Assembly: GCF_009828925.2 (NCBI RefSeq)
Contig: NZ_WUTY02000001.1
Span: 3,130,492 to 3,194,491 of the forward strand
Direction: 5' to 3'
From: Methylicorpusculum oleiharenae
Lineage (GTDB): Bacteria; Pseudomonadota; Gammaproteobacteria; Methylococcales; Methylomonadaceae
Length of the DNA stretch: 64,000 bases
The translations under genes and the position numbers were made by a program. The notes under the pieces were generated by a model, which searched no databases, had not been told where the DNA came from, and worked only from the letters and a program-made list of their open reading frames with translations. This document shows, one piece after another, positions 28,207 to 37,108 of this stretch. The stretch's first letter is position 1. Every line of letters starts with the position of its first letter.

Positions 28207-28718
28207 TCAGGATTTGAAGGGAATCGTCACCGCTGCGCAAAGGCCTGTTATTTTTAATAAAGATACATTATCTTGTTGATATTGTTAAACAATATAACAT
28301 AAAGGCATCCGGATCCTGCGTTTAGTTCCCAGGGAATGAACTGATACCATGCTTTTTCAATTATCGGGCAGCCTCCTAGCTCGCAACTACGCATGGAGGA
28401 GACGCGCTAAGTGCGCCTTCATTTTCGCTGACATTTTGTTCTTTTTAACCGACAGGCAGGATTTGTGCTGTTATTTAGGGCGAGATAGATGATTAAATCG
28501 AGCCTATGATGTGTGATCGCTCGGAAAGGTCTCAGTGCTTATAAAGGTGCATAGCGCACTGTTTTAGTGCATCGGATATTATCAATCGATATTTATTTTA
28601 GGAAAAATCAGCAAGGGTGGCTATGGTGTAATTTTTGCTTAAACCTGTAAGCGATTAATATTGAATCAAAATGAAAATTTGTCTTAATTGATCCTTTCAA
28701 CCCACTGTTTGGAGAAGC

Positions 28719-30743
28719 ATGGATACCTTATTCAATACCCACTCTACCAAACTGTTAGCCGCTTTGCCTGAGGTCAAAAGTTTAGAAACCCAATTAGCCC
28801 AATTAAACAAATTGTGGGGTAAAATTACTCTCATCGGCAAGATTAACAGCCACAATGTTGCGTCGATGATTTTGGATGACATGAATCGTACTCAAATTAA
28901 ATTTGGGGTACTGCAGCGAAACCTGACCGACAGCTTGTTACGTGAAAACTTACAAAAGCTACTGTTGGATAACGCTTCCAGGGCACAAGTTGCCATTGAC
29001 TTACTGATTCGTAATCTTTTTGAACGCACCGCCGATGTTGGCTTTCTGGCAACAGACAATGATATTCGGGTTTTTCTTAACCAGGCTCAATCTGATCAAA
29101 GCCAGATTGAGTTCATTGAAAATCGCCTAAAGGAATATGTCAAAAAATACAGTGTTTACGACGAAATCATCATATTAGACACTCAGGCCAAAATCCGAGC
29201 GCATTTAGACCCTAGCAATCAAATTACTGTATCAACCGATCCTCTAATACAGGAAACCTTAGATTCGCAACAGGCCTATGTGGAAACCTTTCGCTACAGT
29301 GAACTGCAAGCAAACCGACGCCATTCGTTAATTTATTCCTGCAAGATTACTGAAACTGATCAAAAAAACTCGCGAATTCTTGGCGTACTCTGTTTGTGTT
29401 TCCGATTTGACGATGAAATGCAGGGTATATTTGCCAATTTAGTCAGTGAATGCAACAACGAAGTTATCAGTATTTTGAACTCAGAAGGACGAGTTATCGC
29501 TAGCAGTAACGAACAGATTTTACCATTAGGGACCTATTCTGATTACTATGAGACGAGCTCATTGACTCGTTTTCAACGCTTTGATTACATCGTTAACACG
29601 AGAAGGACCAATGGCTATCAGGGCTTTTATGGTCTGGGTTGGCACGGGCAGATGTTAACCCGATTAGATTCGGCTTTTAAGAGAGACCTGTCTGTTAAAG
29701 AGGGCCAGGAATATAAAGAGATCATTGACCAATCTGATAGTTTTCCACAGGATCTAAAAGTAATCCGTAAAGCCTCCTCGGATATCAATGCGGATCTTAG
29801 TTTACTGGTGTTGAACGGGAAAATTGCTTCGGCCCGAAGAAACGCTGCGGAATTTATGCCGGTGTTGGAGGCTATTAAACAAATTGGTACTGACATTTCC
29901 TCTTTGTTTACAACCTCCGTCAATAGCTTACAGGAAGTAACCGTGATGTCCTCGCATCTGAATAATGCCGGCTTCCTGGCATCGTTGGCGGTAGATATCA
30001 TGGATCGCAATCTTTACGAGAGAGCTAACGATTGCCGATGGTGGGCTTTGACCTCGTTGTTTCGCCGCAACCTGGCAAAGTCAGAAATTTCTGATGTCGA
30101 TACGCGTGAGATCAGTGAAATTCTTTCTTATATCAACGCCCTCTATACGGTTTACACCAACATCTATGTCTACAATACGCAAGGCGTAATTGTTGCAGTT
30201 TCAAACCCGCAGCAGTCAGGTTTGATAGGCGTGAAGGTCAATAAATCGTCAGGCTTTAAGATCGACATGGATAATGCCAACAGCCAGTCCTACAGCGTAT
30301 CAAGTTTTTCGTCCACAGTACTTTATAACGATCGCCCTACCTATATTTACAACGCTGCTATTACTGATTTGATAGACACCGATAAAGTGTTGGGTGGAAT
30401 CGGCCTTGTTTTTGACAGTGAGCCACAATTTGCTGCGATGCTGCGCGAAATCCTGCCAAAAAAGCCCGACGGTTCTCCTATGACGAATAGTTTTGCGGTA
30501 TTTACTGATCGCAAAGGGATGATTTTGAGCGTTGCTAATCATCTTCACTATCGCGTGGGGGATAAATTGCCAATAGATGATGCCTATTTCAAATTGAAAA
30601 ATGGCGGAACCCGTTCGATGCTAATCAAGCACTCGGGAGAAAATTATGTGCTAGGTATTGCCGCTAGTAAGGGTTATAGGGAATACAAGACAAAAGACAA
30701 TTACCATAATGATGTGATGGCATTCGTTTTTATTCCAATTTGA
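28719..30743 (+). CDS. Soluble protein with two Cache-type sensor regions
   Basis: A 674-residue protein without signal peptide or membrane segment. Two related halves each open with a similar helix: NLFERTADVGFLATDNDIRV near residue 100 and NLYERANDCRWWALTSLFRR near 435. Each is followed by a PAS-like Cache fold, with YDEIIILDTQAKIRAHLDPS and YTNIYVYNTQGVIVAVSNPQ. Cache domains bind small ligands and usually sit outside the membrane on chemoreceptors or cyclases, yet no output domain is present here. The N-terminal ~90 residues are helical. It stands alone between IS debris. A role as an adaptor or ligand-binding cofactor of chemotaxis is a guess. Confidence 0.72.
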   Translation: MDTLFNTHSTKLLAALPEVKSLETQLAQLNKLWGKITLIGKINSHNVASMILDDMNRTQIKFGVLQRNLTDSLLRENLQKLLLDNASRAQVAIDLLIRNLFERTADVGFLATDNDIRVFLNQAQSDQSQIEFIENRLKEYVKKYSVYDEIIILDTQAKIRAHLDPSNQITVSTDPLIQETLDSQQAYVETFRYSELQANRRHSLIYSCKITETDQKNSRILGVLCLCFRFDDEMQGIFANLVSECNNEVISILNSEGRVIASSNEQILPLGTYSDYYETSSLTRFQRFDYIVNTRRTNGYQGFYGLGWHGQMLTRLDSAFKRDLSVKEGQEYKEIIDQSDSFPQDLKVIRKASSDINADLSLLVLNGKIASARRNAAEFMPVLEAIKQIGTDISSLFTTSVNSLQEVTVMSSHLNNAGFLASLAVDIMDRNLYERANDCRWWALTSLFRRNLAKSEISDVDTREISEILSYINALYTVYTNIYVYNTQGVIVAVSNPQQSGLIGVKVNKSSGFKIDMDNANSQSYSVSSFSSTVLYNDRPTYIYNAAITDLIDTDKVLGGIGLVFDSEPQFAAMLREILPKKPDGSPMTNSFAVFTDRKGMILSVANHLHYRVGDKLPIDDAYFKLKNGGTRSMLIKHSGENYVLGIAASKGYREYKTKDNYHNDVMAFVFIPI

Positions 30744-31194
30744 AGAAAACACTCATATTTTTGGTTGATCTGTGAATTCCGCCTTCTGATTTGGATGTAG
30801 CATTTAGAGCGGCTTTCCTATACGGGTTGTACCTGATGACATGCTTCAGTTGACCAATACGCATAAGTCGTTCAAAAAAGCCAAGCATGTGTCTGGCCGA
30901 ATAGCAGCTCTCGGTCGCTCTGTGAAGATTTACATAACGTTACAAAGTGTTCATTTCCTGTTGAACTTTTGATGCCCGCTTCTTGGCGCAGTAGGGTTTC
31001 TCGATATCCCATTTAGGCCATATACCTGCTGGTCGGGGTCAATCTGTTAATGACGAAATAAACGGAGCCAAAATGGCCAACAATTTTGAGCCACTTTTTC
31101 AGACTTTATTTCTACAAATAAACTTGACAGAGTCCCTGAATTTTTTCAGGCAACGTCTTGAAGGAGCTGGCCAAGGGTTATGCAATCAAGCAAA

Positions 31195-31234
31195 TATACC
31201 CATTGTAGATCGAAATTCGGCACCGGGGTGCCCG
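31195..31234. repeat. 40-bp dispersed repeat, copy 2 (inverted)
   Basis: The reverse complement matches 23331-23370 at 37 of 40 positions. No transposase fragment was identified beside this copy. Confidence 0.75.
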
Positions 31235-31444
31235 TCAAAGGACGCCGTAAATACATCCATGTAAGCTCTATGCCAGCATCCATGTTGGCAAAGCCTTTGC
31301 CGAACAACCCGTTGCCTCCTTTGGCACTGCCGACATTTGAAGTGCGAAAGGTCTATATACTTCGCGCGACCACATTTGCGGTTTTCTGATGCGCTCTTTT
31401 GTCCGATAGAGGCGTTGCCTCCATGGATGGAAGTAGGGAACGTG

Positions 31445-31501
31445 AGCAAGGCGCGGAAACAGTTACAGAGCTTGCTCTGCGCCTGTTTCCGCGCATTGCT
31501 C
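31445..31501. repeat. Strong nested palindrome
   Basis: GCGCGGAAACAG at 31451-31462 pairs perfectly with CTGTTTCCGCGC at 31483-31494, extended outside by GAGCAA/TTGCTC. A smaller hairpin (CAGAGCTTGCTCTG) sits in the loop. This is a REP-like or attachment-like fold, of unknown role. Confidence 0.65.
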
Positions 31502-31947
31502 TCGATTGCCAGTTCCCGACGCAGTCTACCGCTTACTTCCTTGTAAGCGTCGAACAAAATAGCCTTGCCATAAAAGCCGCAAACATGACCACGCGCAGAA
31601 TAGCTAAACTGAAAAGTTGCTATTTGTGATGCAATTGTCATACATTTCAAGTCTTGAATGTCGCAAAGTGGCTGATAATTGCTGCAGTCCAAGCAAAATA
31701 GCAGCCCGTTTTTGAAAAGAGTGGGAAACTTCAGTTAAGCCTATGTTGGCAGTCATGTCGGCGGTCTTATGGCTTTAACACTCGAGTCATGGCCAAAAAG
31801 CTGAATACGTTAGGCTCCTAAGGAAGTCTTCCGTATTCAGCCGGTTCCAAACTTGTCGATGAGTCATTTTTCTATCCGGCTGATTTTGATTAGACCAGAT
31901 GCTCTCACCAATTAGTGGTTTAATACGTTAAAGCTAAGAACATCCCC

Positions 31948-32958
31948 TTATGAACGCCCTGGAAAACCAGGCGGAAAACTAAGTGATTTGGCCTTTTGTA
32001 TCGGGGTCCACACTAAACCGATCAATCCGGTTATGAATAAAAAAAGTGAACCGGGAAGAGGCACGGCACTGGCCATGGCAGATGCAAATATTTGGTGTGT
32101 CTGGTGAGTAGGATGAAAGTCATCCCAGAATAGATAACCGCTTGCATTAGCGCAAACATCGGGCAACACTACACAGGCATCAACCGTATTGCTAAAACCG
32201 TAACTGGTCGGATCCTCTATAATTTTATCAAACAAACTGAAGGTATCGAATTGGAAAATAGTGGTTGTCGGGTATAAGGCCCCCAGTTGATCTAAATGAT
32301 CACTTAGGGCGGTATTGAAATCTACAGAAAAATTATAGGCAGACTCTATTACCACTGAGGTTTGTGACTGAACAAAGGGGGTTACGCTTAGATTCGGCAG
32401 ATTCGGGACTAAAATATTTTTAGCGCCTGCTGCGGCAAGGGTGCTGACAGTACCCGCTATGTTTTGAGCGGCCCCGGACGCCGAGTCCCCGGTCAAGAAG
32501 TCATTAGCGCCACCCCAAACCAAGTGTAAGGTATCAGAATGAGTATTTACACTGGGTAAATAAGTCGCAATTTGAAAGGCCATTCCCGGCAAAAGCCCAA
32601 ATCCCAGACTAGTAGCTGAACCACCATCGCCAAAATTTCCTATTCCAGTCGTTGAGCCGGCAACCGCATAACTGTAATAGTTAGAACTGTCTGCGCCACC
32701 CGGTAAGATGGAGTCTGCCAATAATTCAGCGGTAATCGGGCCGTTCGAATAACGTCCTTCATAGTAAGGAGGGCAAGGATGTCCTGGATCACAATTGCCC
32801 CCCAAAAAATTATAAATACTGTACACGGCGGATGAACTGGCCCCGATATCGGAAAGGCTGTCACCCAAAACATAGAGACTTGAAAAGGGAGAAGCTCCGA
32901 CAGAGCTGGTACTCAGGATTAAACTCAATAACAGGATATTGCTTTTAGGGTTGTTCAT
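31948..32958 (-). CDS. Secreted GDSL/SGNH esterase with PEP-CTERM-like sorting signal
   Basis: A 336-residue exported hydrolase. The signal peptide (MNNPKSNILLLSLILSTSSV) is followed by the GDSL block SLYVLGDSLSDIGAS with the nucleophile serine, the SGNH block LVWGGANDFLTG, and the C-terminal DDFHPTHQTHQIFA with catalytic Asp and His. The tail has a sorting signal: VPLPGSLFLFITGLIGLVW followed by a basic end. That places it in the exosortase-processed, exopolysaccharide-associated class. Start choice: AGAGGT precedes MNNPKS. Confidence 0.9.
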   Translation of the reverse strand: MNNPKSNILLLSLILSTSSVGASPFSSLYVLGDSLSDIGASSSAVYSIYNFLGGNCDPGHPCPPYYEGRYSNGPITAELLADSILPGGADSSNYYSYAVAGSTTGIGNFGDGGSATSLGFGLLPGMAFQIATYLPSVNTHSDTLHLVWGGANDFLTGDSASGAAQNIAGTVSTLAAAGAKNILVPNLPNLSVTPFVQSQTSVVIESAYNFSVDFNTALSDHLDQLGALYPTTTIFQFDTFSLFDKIIEDPTSYGFSNTVDACVVLPDVCANASGYLFWDDFHPTHQTHQIFASAMASAVPLPGSLFLFITGLIGLVWTPIQKAKSLSFPPGFPGRS

Positions 32959-33421
32959 TTTCTGTAACCTCTTTAAAGATGATGGTGCTGAATGATAACG
33001 GACTCTGGAATTGGTTGAATACAATAAAAAAAACTTAGCTGAGTAATTTGGCTATAACGGCTTCAGAATATCGTGAAGTTGATAGCCACTTTAAAGCTCA
33101 AGCAATTCGACTTGAGATAAGCCGAAGCGATGGCGAGGCTTTCGGTAAACGCAACTCAGTCAGGGCGCGCTAAGTCAATCCTTAGCTGCGATGCATCTTG
33201 TGCGAAACCGCCTGTGCCGCCAGTCGAATCCGATGTGGATTACAGGATTCAATGTAATCCAAACGACATTTTCAAAATGAAACCCCGACTAAAACGCACC
33301 CGTGAGCTACTGCGTATCCGGATTTTAGTCCGTTATTCAAACTTGCCGGCTTGAGCCTGTGGTTGTGTAGCGCCGGAAAATCGGTTTACTCAAGACCGGG
33401 TCATGTTTCGAGCCTAGTTAA
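32959..33421. other. Intergenic region, no recognised gene
   Basis: The gap lies between two reverse-strand genes. It contains GACTAAAA (about 33287) facing TTTTAGTC (about 33324), a weak hairpin. A 74-codon forward reading at 33130 lacks a domain or ribosome site. Confidence 0.5.
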
Positions 33422-34099
33422 TCAGTTTTTACTAAAGTAAATATCACCGTAATAAGCCGTTACTTTACCTTGGGAGTCATCACTATCAGACATGATGGCA
33501 ACAGCATCAATGTAGTGTATATCCTCTCCAAATTCGTGTTTAAGGTCATCATAAATATTGCGTTTTTCTGAATACCAGGTACCCGTTTGATCGGTTGATG
33601 ATCTCAGTGCAATCATAATTAATTTACCGTTGAGACCTGATTGGGCGTAGGCATTGGGCCAGACTTTGCCGACAGGCAGGGTACTTGACCACACATAATT
33701 GATCGCCTTCGTTTGCCAGAAAGCAGCGCCGCCACTGACGACAACATAGATTCTTGCTGCATAATCGTCGCCGGATTTGGCCTGCTCATTGATGTCTTTG
33801 GCCAGCCGATTTTCAATATGCCAGCGCCAGTTCATAACCGGTGTTTTTTGTAAATCAATGCGCTGCTCATTAAAAAGCCCTGAAGCGCTGCCAACGCTTT
33901 CTGCTTTTAATACTTGGGTTCCATGAAGATCAACTAATTGGTAGCGGGTTTGTCCTTTAAACTCTTTTGCCTCCCAGTTATCGAGTATTCCTGATGAAAA
34001 TGAACCTATCATCAGTCTGTCATCCATTATTTCAGCCCGGATAACTACACTGAGTAGCATTAAAAGGGAGAAAAACATTAATTTATGAGATTTTTGCAT
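33422..34099 (-). CDS. Secreted DUF3047 protein
   Basis: A 225-residue exported protein with a signal peptide ending near VIRA. The DUF3047 block is recognisable by MNWRWHIENRLAKDINEQAK, DDYAARIYVVVSGG and INYVWSSTLPVGKVWPNAYA. The family has a predicted beta-sandwich fold of unknown function. It stands alone with an integrase/SDR scrap upstream. Confidence 0.83.
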   Translation of the reverse strand: MQKSHKLMFFSLLMLLSVVIRAEIMDDRLMIGSFSSGILDNWEAKEFKGQTRYQLVDLHGTQVLKAESVGSASGLFNEQRIDLQKTPVMNWRWHIENRLAKDINEQAKSGDDYAARIYVVVSGGAAFWQTKAINYVWSSTLPVGKVWPNAYAQSGLNGKLIMIALRSSTDQTGTWYSEKRNIYDDLKHEFGEDIHYIDAVAIMSDSDDSQGKVTAYYGDIYFSKN

Positions 34100-34143
34100 G
34101 AAGGGATTACTCTATGAAGCGGAATTATCGAACTTTCTAACAC

Positions 34144-34404
34144 CTAATTTGCTGGCTTACAACTAAATTTAAGAGTGATGGATGCACATATATCCGGTGA
34201 CCGACACCTGCATTTCTGCTTTGCCGCTGCCCTATCGAGCAAGCGGTCGCTCCATAACAATAAAGCCGCACGTTTTTCCCGGTCATGACTGTGCCGATCA
34301 TAAACAGCGGTGATTCCACTCTCACTGTGATTGAGTATCTTTAACACGGTCAGTCTCGAAACGCCCAGGCTGGTCATGTGGCTCGCAACAGTCCAGCGCA
34401 TTTG
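34144..34404 (-). pseudogene. Tyrosine recombinase (P4-type integrase), C-terminal remnant
   Basis: The reverse strand encodes RWTVASHMTSLGVSRLTVLK, then ILNHSESGITAVYDRHSHDR and EKRAALLLWSDRL, the conserved end of P4-family integrases. The catalytic tyrosine is present in TAVYDRH. The motif normally reading HDLRRT is degraded to VQMRWT, and everything upstream is missing. Confidence 0.78.
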
Positions 34405-34409
34405 AACAG

Positions 34410-34526
34410 CCATTCTGTGCCCAACGTGCGGGTTAGCCCCTCTATCGCGCTCTTGGATGTAGCCACCAAGGCGAGGTAAGGAAATTCGGTTTGTAAAGCT
34501 ACCGAACTAAACATGATCACAGATGC
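34410..34526 (-). pseudogene. Short-chain dehydrogenase fragment
   Basis: About 39 codons read ASVIMFSSVALQTEFPYLAL and VATSKSAIEGLTRTLGTEW, which match the central SDR block (Ser...Tyr/Lys region). The Tyr of the catalytic motif is not conserved. It runs directly into the integrase remnant in another frame, so this is a junction of unrelated debris. Confidence 0.62.
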
Positions 34527-34716
34527 AAAGTTCGAATCAAGCAGGTCTTAATGGCAATGCTGAAACAGCATTCTGCGCCCAATAAATTTAGCTCAAAATC
34601 CAGCTTTAAATAGTCGATTTTGATACATGAAAAAGGCATTTAATTGAAACTGCCAGGGCAGTAAACCAAGCCATGCAAAGCAAATCACCGATAGTACCTT
34701 AGATGACAGTGAGCCG

Positions 34717-35538
34717 TTATCCTAGATCTATCTCGCTCACCTCTTCGGTCCTAACCTTGAAGCTCTCCAGAGTATTGGGGCCGAAAGTGCAGGTGATGGC
34801 GACATCGGCGGCATCCCTACCCCGAGCGATTAGCACGCGTCCAATGCGCGGGATATTGTTACGAGCGTCAAAGGTGAACCACTGGCCATCCAGATAGGCC
34901 TCGAACCAACCAGCAAAATCCATAACACCATAGGGTGGCGGTATACCGATATCGCCCAGGTAGCCGCTGCAGTAACGAGCTGGAATATTCATGCATCGGC
35001 AAAAAGTGATGGCAAGATGCGCATAGTCCCGGCAAACCCCTGATCTTTCCTGAAAAACCTCCCAGGCAGTTTTTGTGCGGCGCGCATATTCATAGCCAAA
35101 GGTAATATGTTGATTTACATAGTCGCAGATTGCCTGAACGCGGGCCCATCCAGTGGGTGAGTTGTCGAACAGTTGCCAAGCAGTCTCGGATAAGCGATCG
35201 GTTTCGCAATATCGGCTCCCCAACAGAAACAACAACGTTTCGTCAGGCAGTTTTTCTACTGGTGTTTGTTTCGCCTGTGAGATTGTTCTATCTGGCTGGC
35301 CAGTGTCTCTTACAAGCGCGTCGGTGGACAGTCTAAGCCGACCCTGGGGGGCGACGATACGGCTACACCAGTTACCAAAATTATCGCGATAAGCGGTAAT
35401 CGGGACTGGCGGGTCGGTGATCAGGTAGTCCGGAATGATGATGTCTGAGGCACGAGTATAATGCACGCTCAAATTCAGGATCATGGGTGTTGGCTGCGGG
35501 AAGTTGTAAATTAGTTCGTAGCCTATGCGGATCTTCAT
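34717..35538 (-). CDS. Transglutaminase-like protein of the Anbu operon
   Basis: A 273-residue transglutaminase-like cysteine-protease fold. The N-terminal beta domain begins MKIRIGYELIYNFPQPTPMI. The active-site cysteine is in ERSGVCRDYAHLAITFCRCM. Where the catalytic His would be expected the sequence reads MDFAGWFEAYLDGQWFTFDA, so His is absent while the Asp (FDARNN) remains. Such proteins are regular partners of the Anbu protease. Here it is the third gene of a reverse operon (anbu, an N-formylglutamate-amidohydrolase-like gene, then this one). Confidence 0.86.
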   Translation of the reverse strand: MKIRIGYELIYNFPQPTPMILNLSVHYTRASDIIIPDYLITDPPVPITAYRDNFGNWCSRIVAPQGRLRLSTDALVRDTGQPDRTISQAKQTPVEKLPDETLLFLLGSRYCETDRLSETAWQLFDNSPTGWARVQAICDYVNQHITFGYEYARRTKTAWEVFQERSGVCRDYAHLAITFCRCMNIPARYCSGYLGDIGIPPPYGVMDFAGWFEAYLDGQWFTFDARNNIPRIGRVLIARGRDAADVAITCTFGPNTLESFKVRTEEVSEIDLG

Positions 35539-35605
35539 GGAGGTGCTCCTGCTGACGCCAGAATAGTCTGGTGTAAACTTTGATGTTGGTTAGGGTGGAT
35601 CGTTT

Positions 35606-36346
35606 CTACCTGGAAATCCTTGAACAATCGCTCTCAAGGATTATGCGCAGGGACTCAACTATCTGCTTGCGCAGCGCAGTCCAATGTCGACCGGTCCGCA
35701 TAATGTGCTTTTGGTTGATCTCCAACTCGATACCGACATAGGTTGTGGGTGACAGCCGCTGCCGAAACCAGGCAGTCAGGCCGTCGCCTTTTCCTGCATA
35801 AGGGTAATTTCGACGGACGCGGAGATCGGGCGCGCAAGTCTTGAGTGCTGCCTTCCAGCGCTCGCACAGATCCACTTCGCCCGCTCGGCTTGGATCATAG
35901 AGTAAGCCAATATCGGCATTTCTTACCTTGCCATCCAACTCGGGAGTAAAACTGTGGGATGAAAGGTGGATCACCCGACCGTGGTCTTCGATCGCCTGTT
36001 TTACCAAACTCTCCGTATGCTCACGATACGGCTGGTAATAATGCTTTAATATTTGTTGGCGAATCTCGGTGGGTGCGTTTCTGATCGCTTCGTTATGGAG
36101 ACGCGGGTGGCCGACAGAGCGATTCAGGTCAACAAGCAGGCGGCTGACGGTGGAGGTCACCAGCGGAGATCCAAATGCCGTTGCCAGCCCTCTTGCCATG
36201 CTGAGTGCGCCGGGGTCAAAGCCACGATGAGAGTCCAGTAGTGACTGATGGTCATGAAACAGGAAGCGATACGGCTCGGGAATCCGATTGCCACCATGCT
36301 CACACGTGATCACCATGCTACTCACCATAACTGGTGACAAGTCCAT
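35606..36346 (-). CDS. N-formylglutamate amidohydrolase-like protein
   Basis: A 246-residue protein with the FGase-family opening ITCEHGGNRIPEPYRFLF, then HRGFDPGALSMARGLA and IHLSSHSFTPELDGKVRNAD, with a C-terminal YVGIELEINQKH. The conserved His and Glu residues are consistent with a metal-dependent amidohydrolase. The position inside an Anbu operon suggests a role in peptide or amide turnover rather than histidine breakdown; no hut genes are nearby. The start is uncertain within the first 11 residues. Confidence 0.84.
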   Translation of the reverse strand: MDLSPVMVSSMVITCEHGGNRIPEPYRFLFHDHQSLLDSHRGFDPGALSMARGLATAFGSPLVTSTVSRLLVDLNRSVGHPRLHNEAIRNAPTEIRQQILKHYYQPYREHTESLVKQAIEDHGRVIHLSSHSFTPELDGKVRNADIGLLYDPSRAGEVDLCERWKAALKTCAPDLRVRRNYPYAGKGDGLTAWFRQRLSPTTYVGIELEINQKHIMRTGRHWTALRKQIVESLRIILESDCSRISR

Positions 36347-36382
36347 CCATCGCTATTTTCTCAGGGCTCATGTTAAGTTATC

Positions 36383-37108
36383 TCACCAGTCAAGGTTGGG
36401 TAGTTGTCTAAAAACCTGTCGTGTGCCTTCCGTCCATTGCTTGCCGAGTTCAGTGAAATAGGCATCCCCCTCATCGAAGCGTCGACGCATTCGCACTTCA
36501 AGACTGTCACGTTGATAGCAGATCAGATCGATCGGCATGCCGACTGATAAATTACTGCACATCGTAGAATCAAAAGAAACGAGGACACACTTTGCCGCGT
36601 CGTTCAGAGAGGTTGAGCGGGTAATGACCCGATCAAGGATTGGTTTTCCGTATTTGGTTTCCCCAGTTTGGAGATAGGGCGTCTCCAGGCTAGCCTCGAT
36701 AAAGTTGCCCTGCGCATAGAGTCGAAAAAGACGTGGCGGTTCCCCGGAAATTTGTCCTCCGAGTATGAACGAGGCATTGAAGCTAACAGCGCTGGCTGCC
36801 AAGTGTTGGCCGTCACGCCGATCAATGTCACGAACTGCGTCCGACACCAAGTTCGCGGCATCAAACATAGACTCCGCACTCCATAGGTTGGGTTCCCCAT
36901 TTTTGGCGTTACGTTGTTTCAGCACGCTGATAACGGCTTGTGTTCCGGCTAAGTTGCCTGAACTTAAAAGAATGATGACCCGATCGTTAACGCGTTCAAA
37001 CACTGTCATCTTGCAGAATCGTGCAATATTGTCGACTCCCGCATGAGTCCGTGAGTCTGACGCAAAGACCAGTCCGGTGTCGAGCATGATGCCAGTACAG
37101 TAAGTCAT
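36383..37108 (-). CDS. Anbu (ancestral beta-subunit) proteasome-like peptidase
   Basis: A 241-residue Ntn-hydrolase of the Anbu type. Removal of Met1 would expose Thr in MTYCTGIMLDTGLVFASDSR, the catalytic N-terminal threonine, and SDSRTHAGVDNIA is a family hallmark. There is no propeptide. Anbu particles form open rings related to proteasomes and usually travel with a transglutaminase, an alpha-E protein and an ATP-grasp protein. Only the transglutaminase and an amidohydrolase follow here. Confidence 0.88.
   Translation of the reverse strand: MTYCTGIMLDTGLVFASDSRTHAGVDNIARFCKMTVFERVNDRVIILLSSGNLAGTQAVISVLKQRNAKNGEPNLWSAESMFDAANLVSDAVRDIDRRDGQHLAASAVSFNASFILGGQISGEPPRLFRLYAQGNFIEASLETPYLQTGETKYGKPILDRVITRSTSLNDAAKCVLVSFDSTMCSNLSVGMPIDLICYQRDSLEVRMRRRFDEGDAYFTELGKQWTEGTRQVFRQLPNLDW

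Larger units (their letters stand above)
27758..28718. other. Intergenic region with two nested transposase fragments
   Basis: Besides the IS1595 and IS1182-like fragments listed separately, the remainder (about 28210-28718) has no gene. It is AT-rich before the Cache-protein start, where a promoter is expected. A GGAG ribosome site lies just before 28719. Confidence 0.55.
30744..31947. other. 1.2-kb gene-free region with repeats and palindromes
   Basis: No convincing gene is present. The stretch contains the second copy of the 40-bp repeat (31195-31234), a long hairpin at 31445-31501, and a 10-bp inverted pair GCTGAATACG/CGTATTCAGC at 31800-31841. Short open readings on both strands cross these palindromes and lack ribosome sites. 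It looks like decayed mobile DNA. Confidence 0.6.
34100..34716. other. Intergenic region of gene scraps
   Basis: It contains a phage-integrase end and a short-chain-dehydrogenase piece, listed separately, joined at about 34405. The rest (34530-34716) is AT-rich with no gene. Confidence 0.6.

Noticed and set aside
31186-31692. Reverse 168-codon gene candidate
   Set aside because: It crosses a long palindrome and a dispersed repeat and has low-complexity, cysteine-scattered translation with no domain.
34501-34560. Possible tRNA attachment site next to the integrase scrap (GTTCGAATC)
   Set aside because: No cloverleaf stems can be formed around the T-loop-like sequence.
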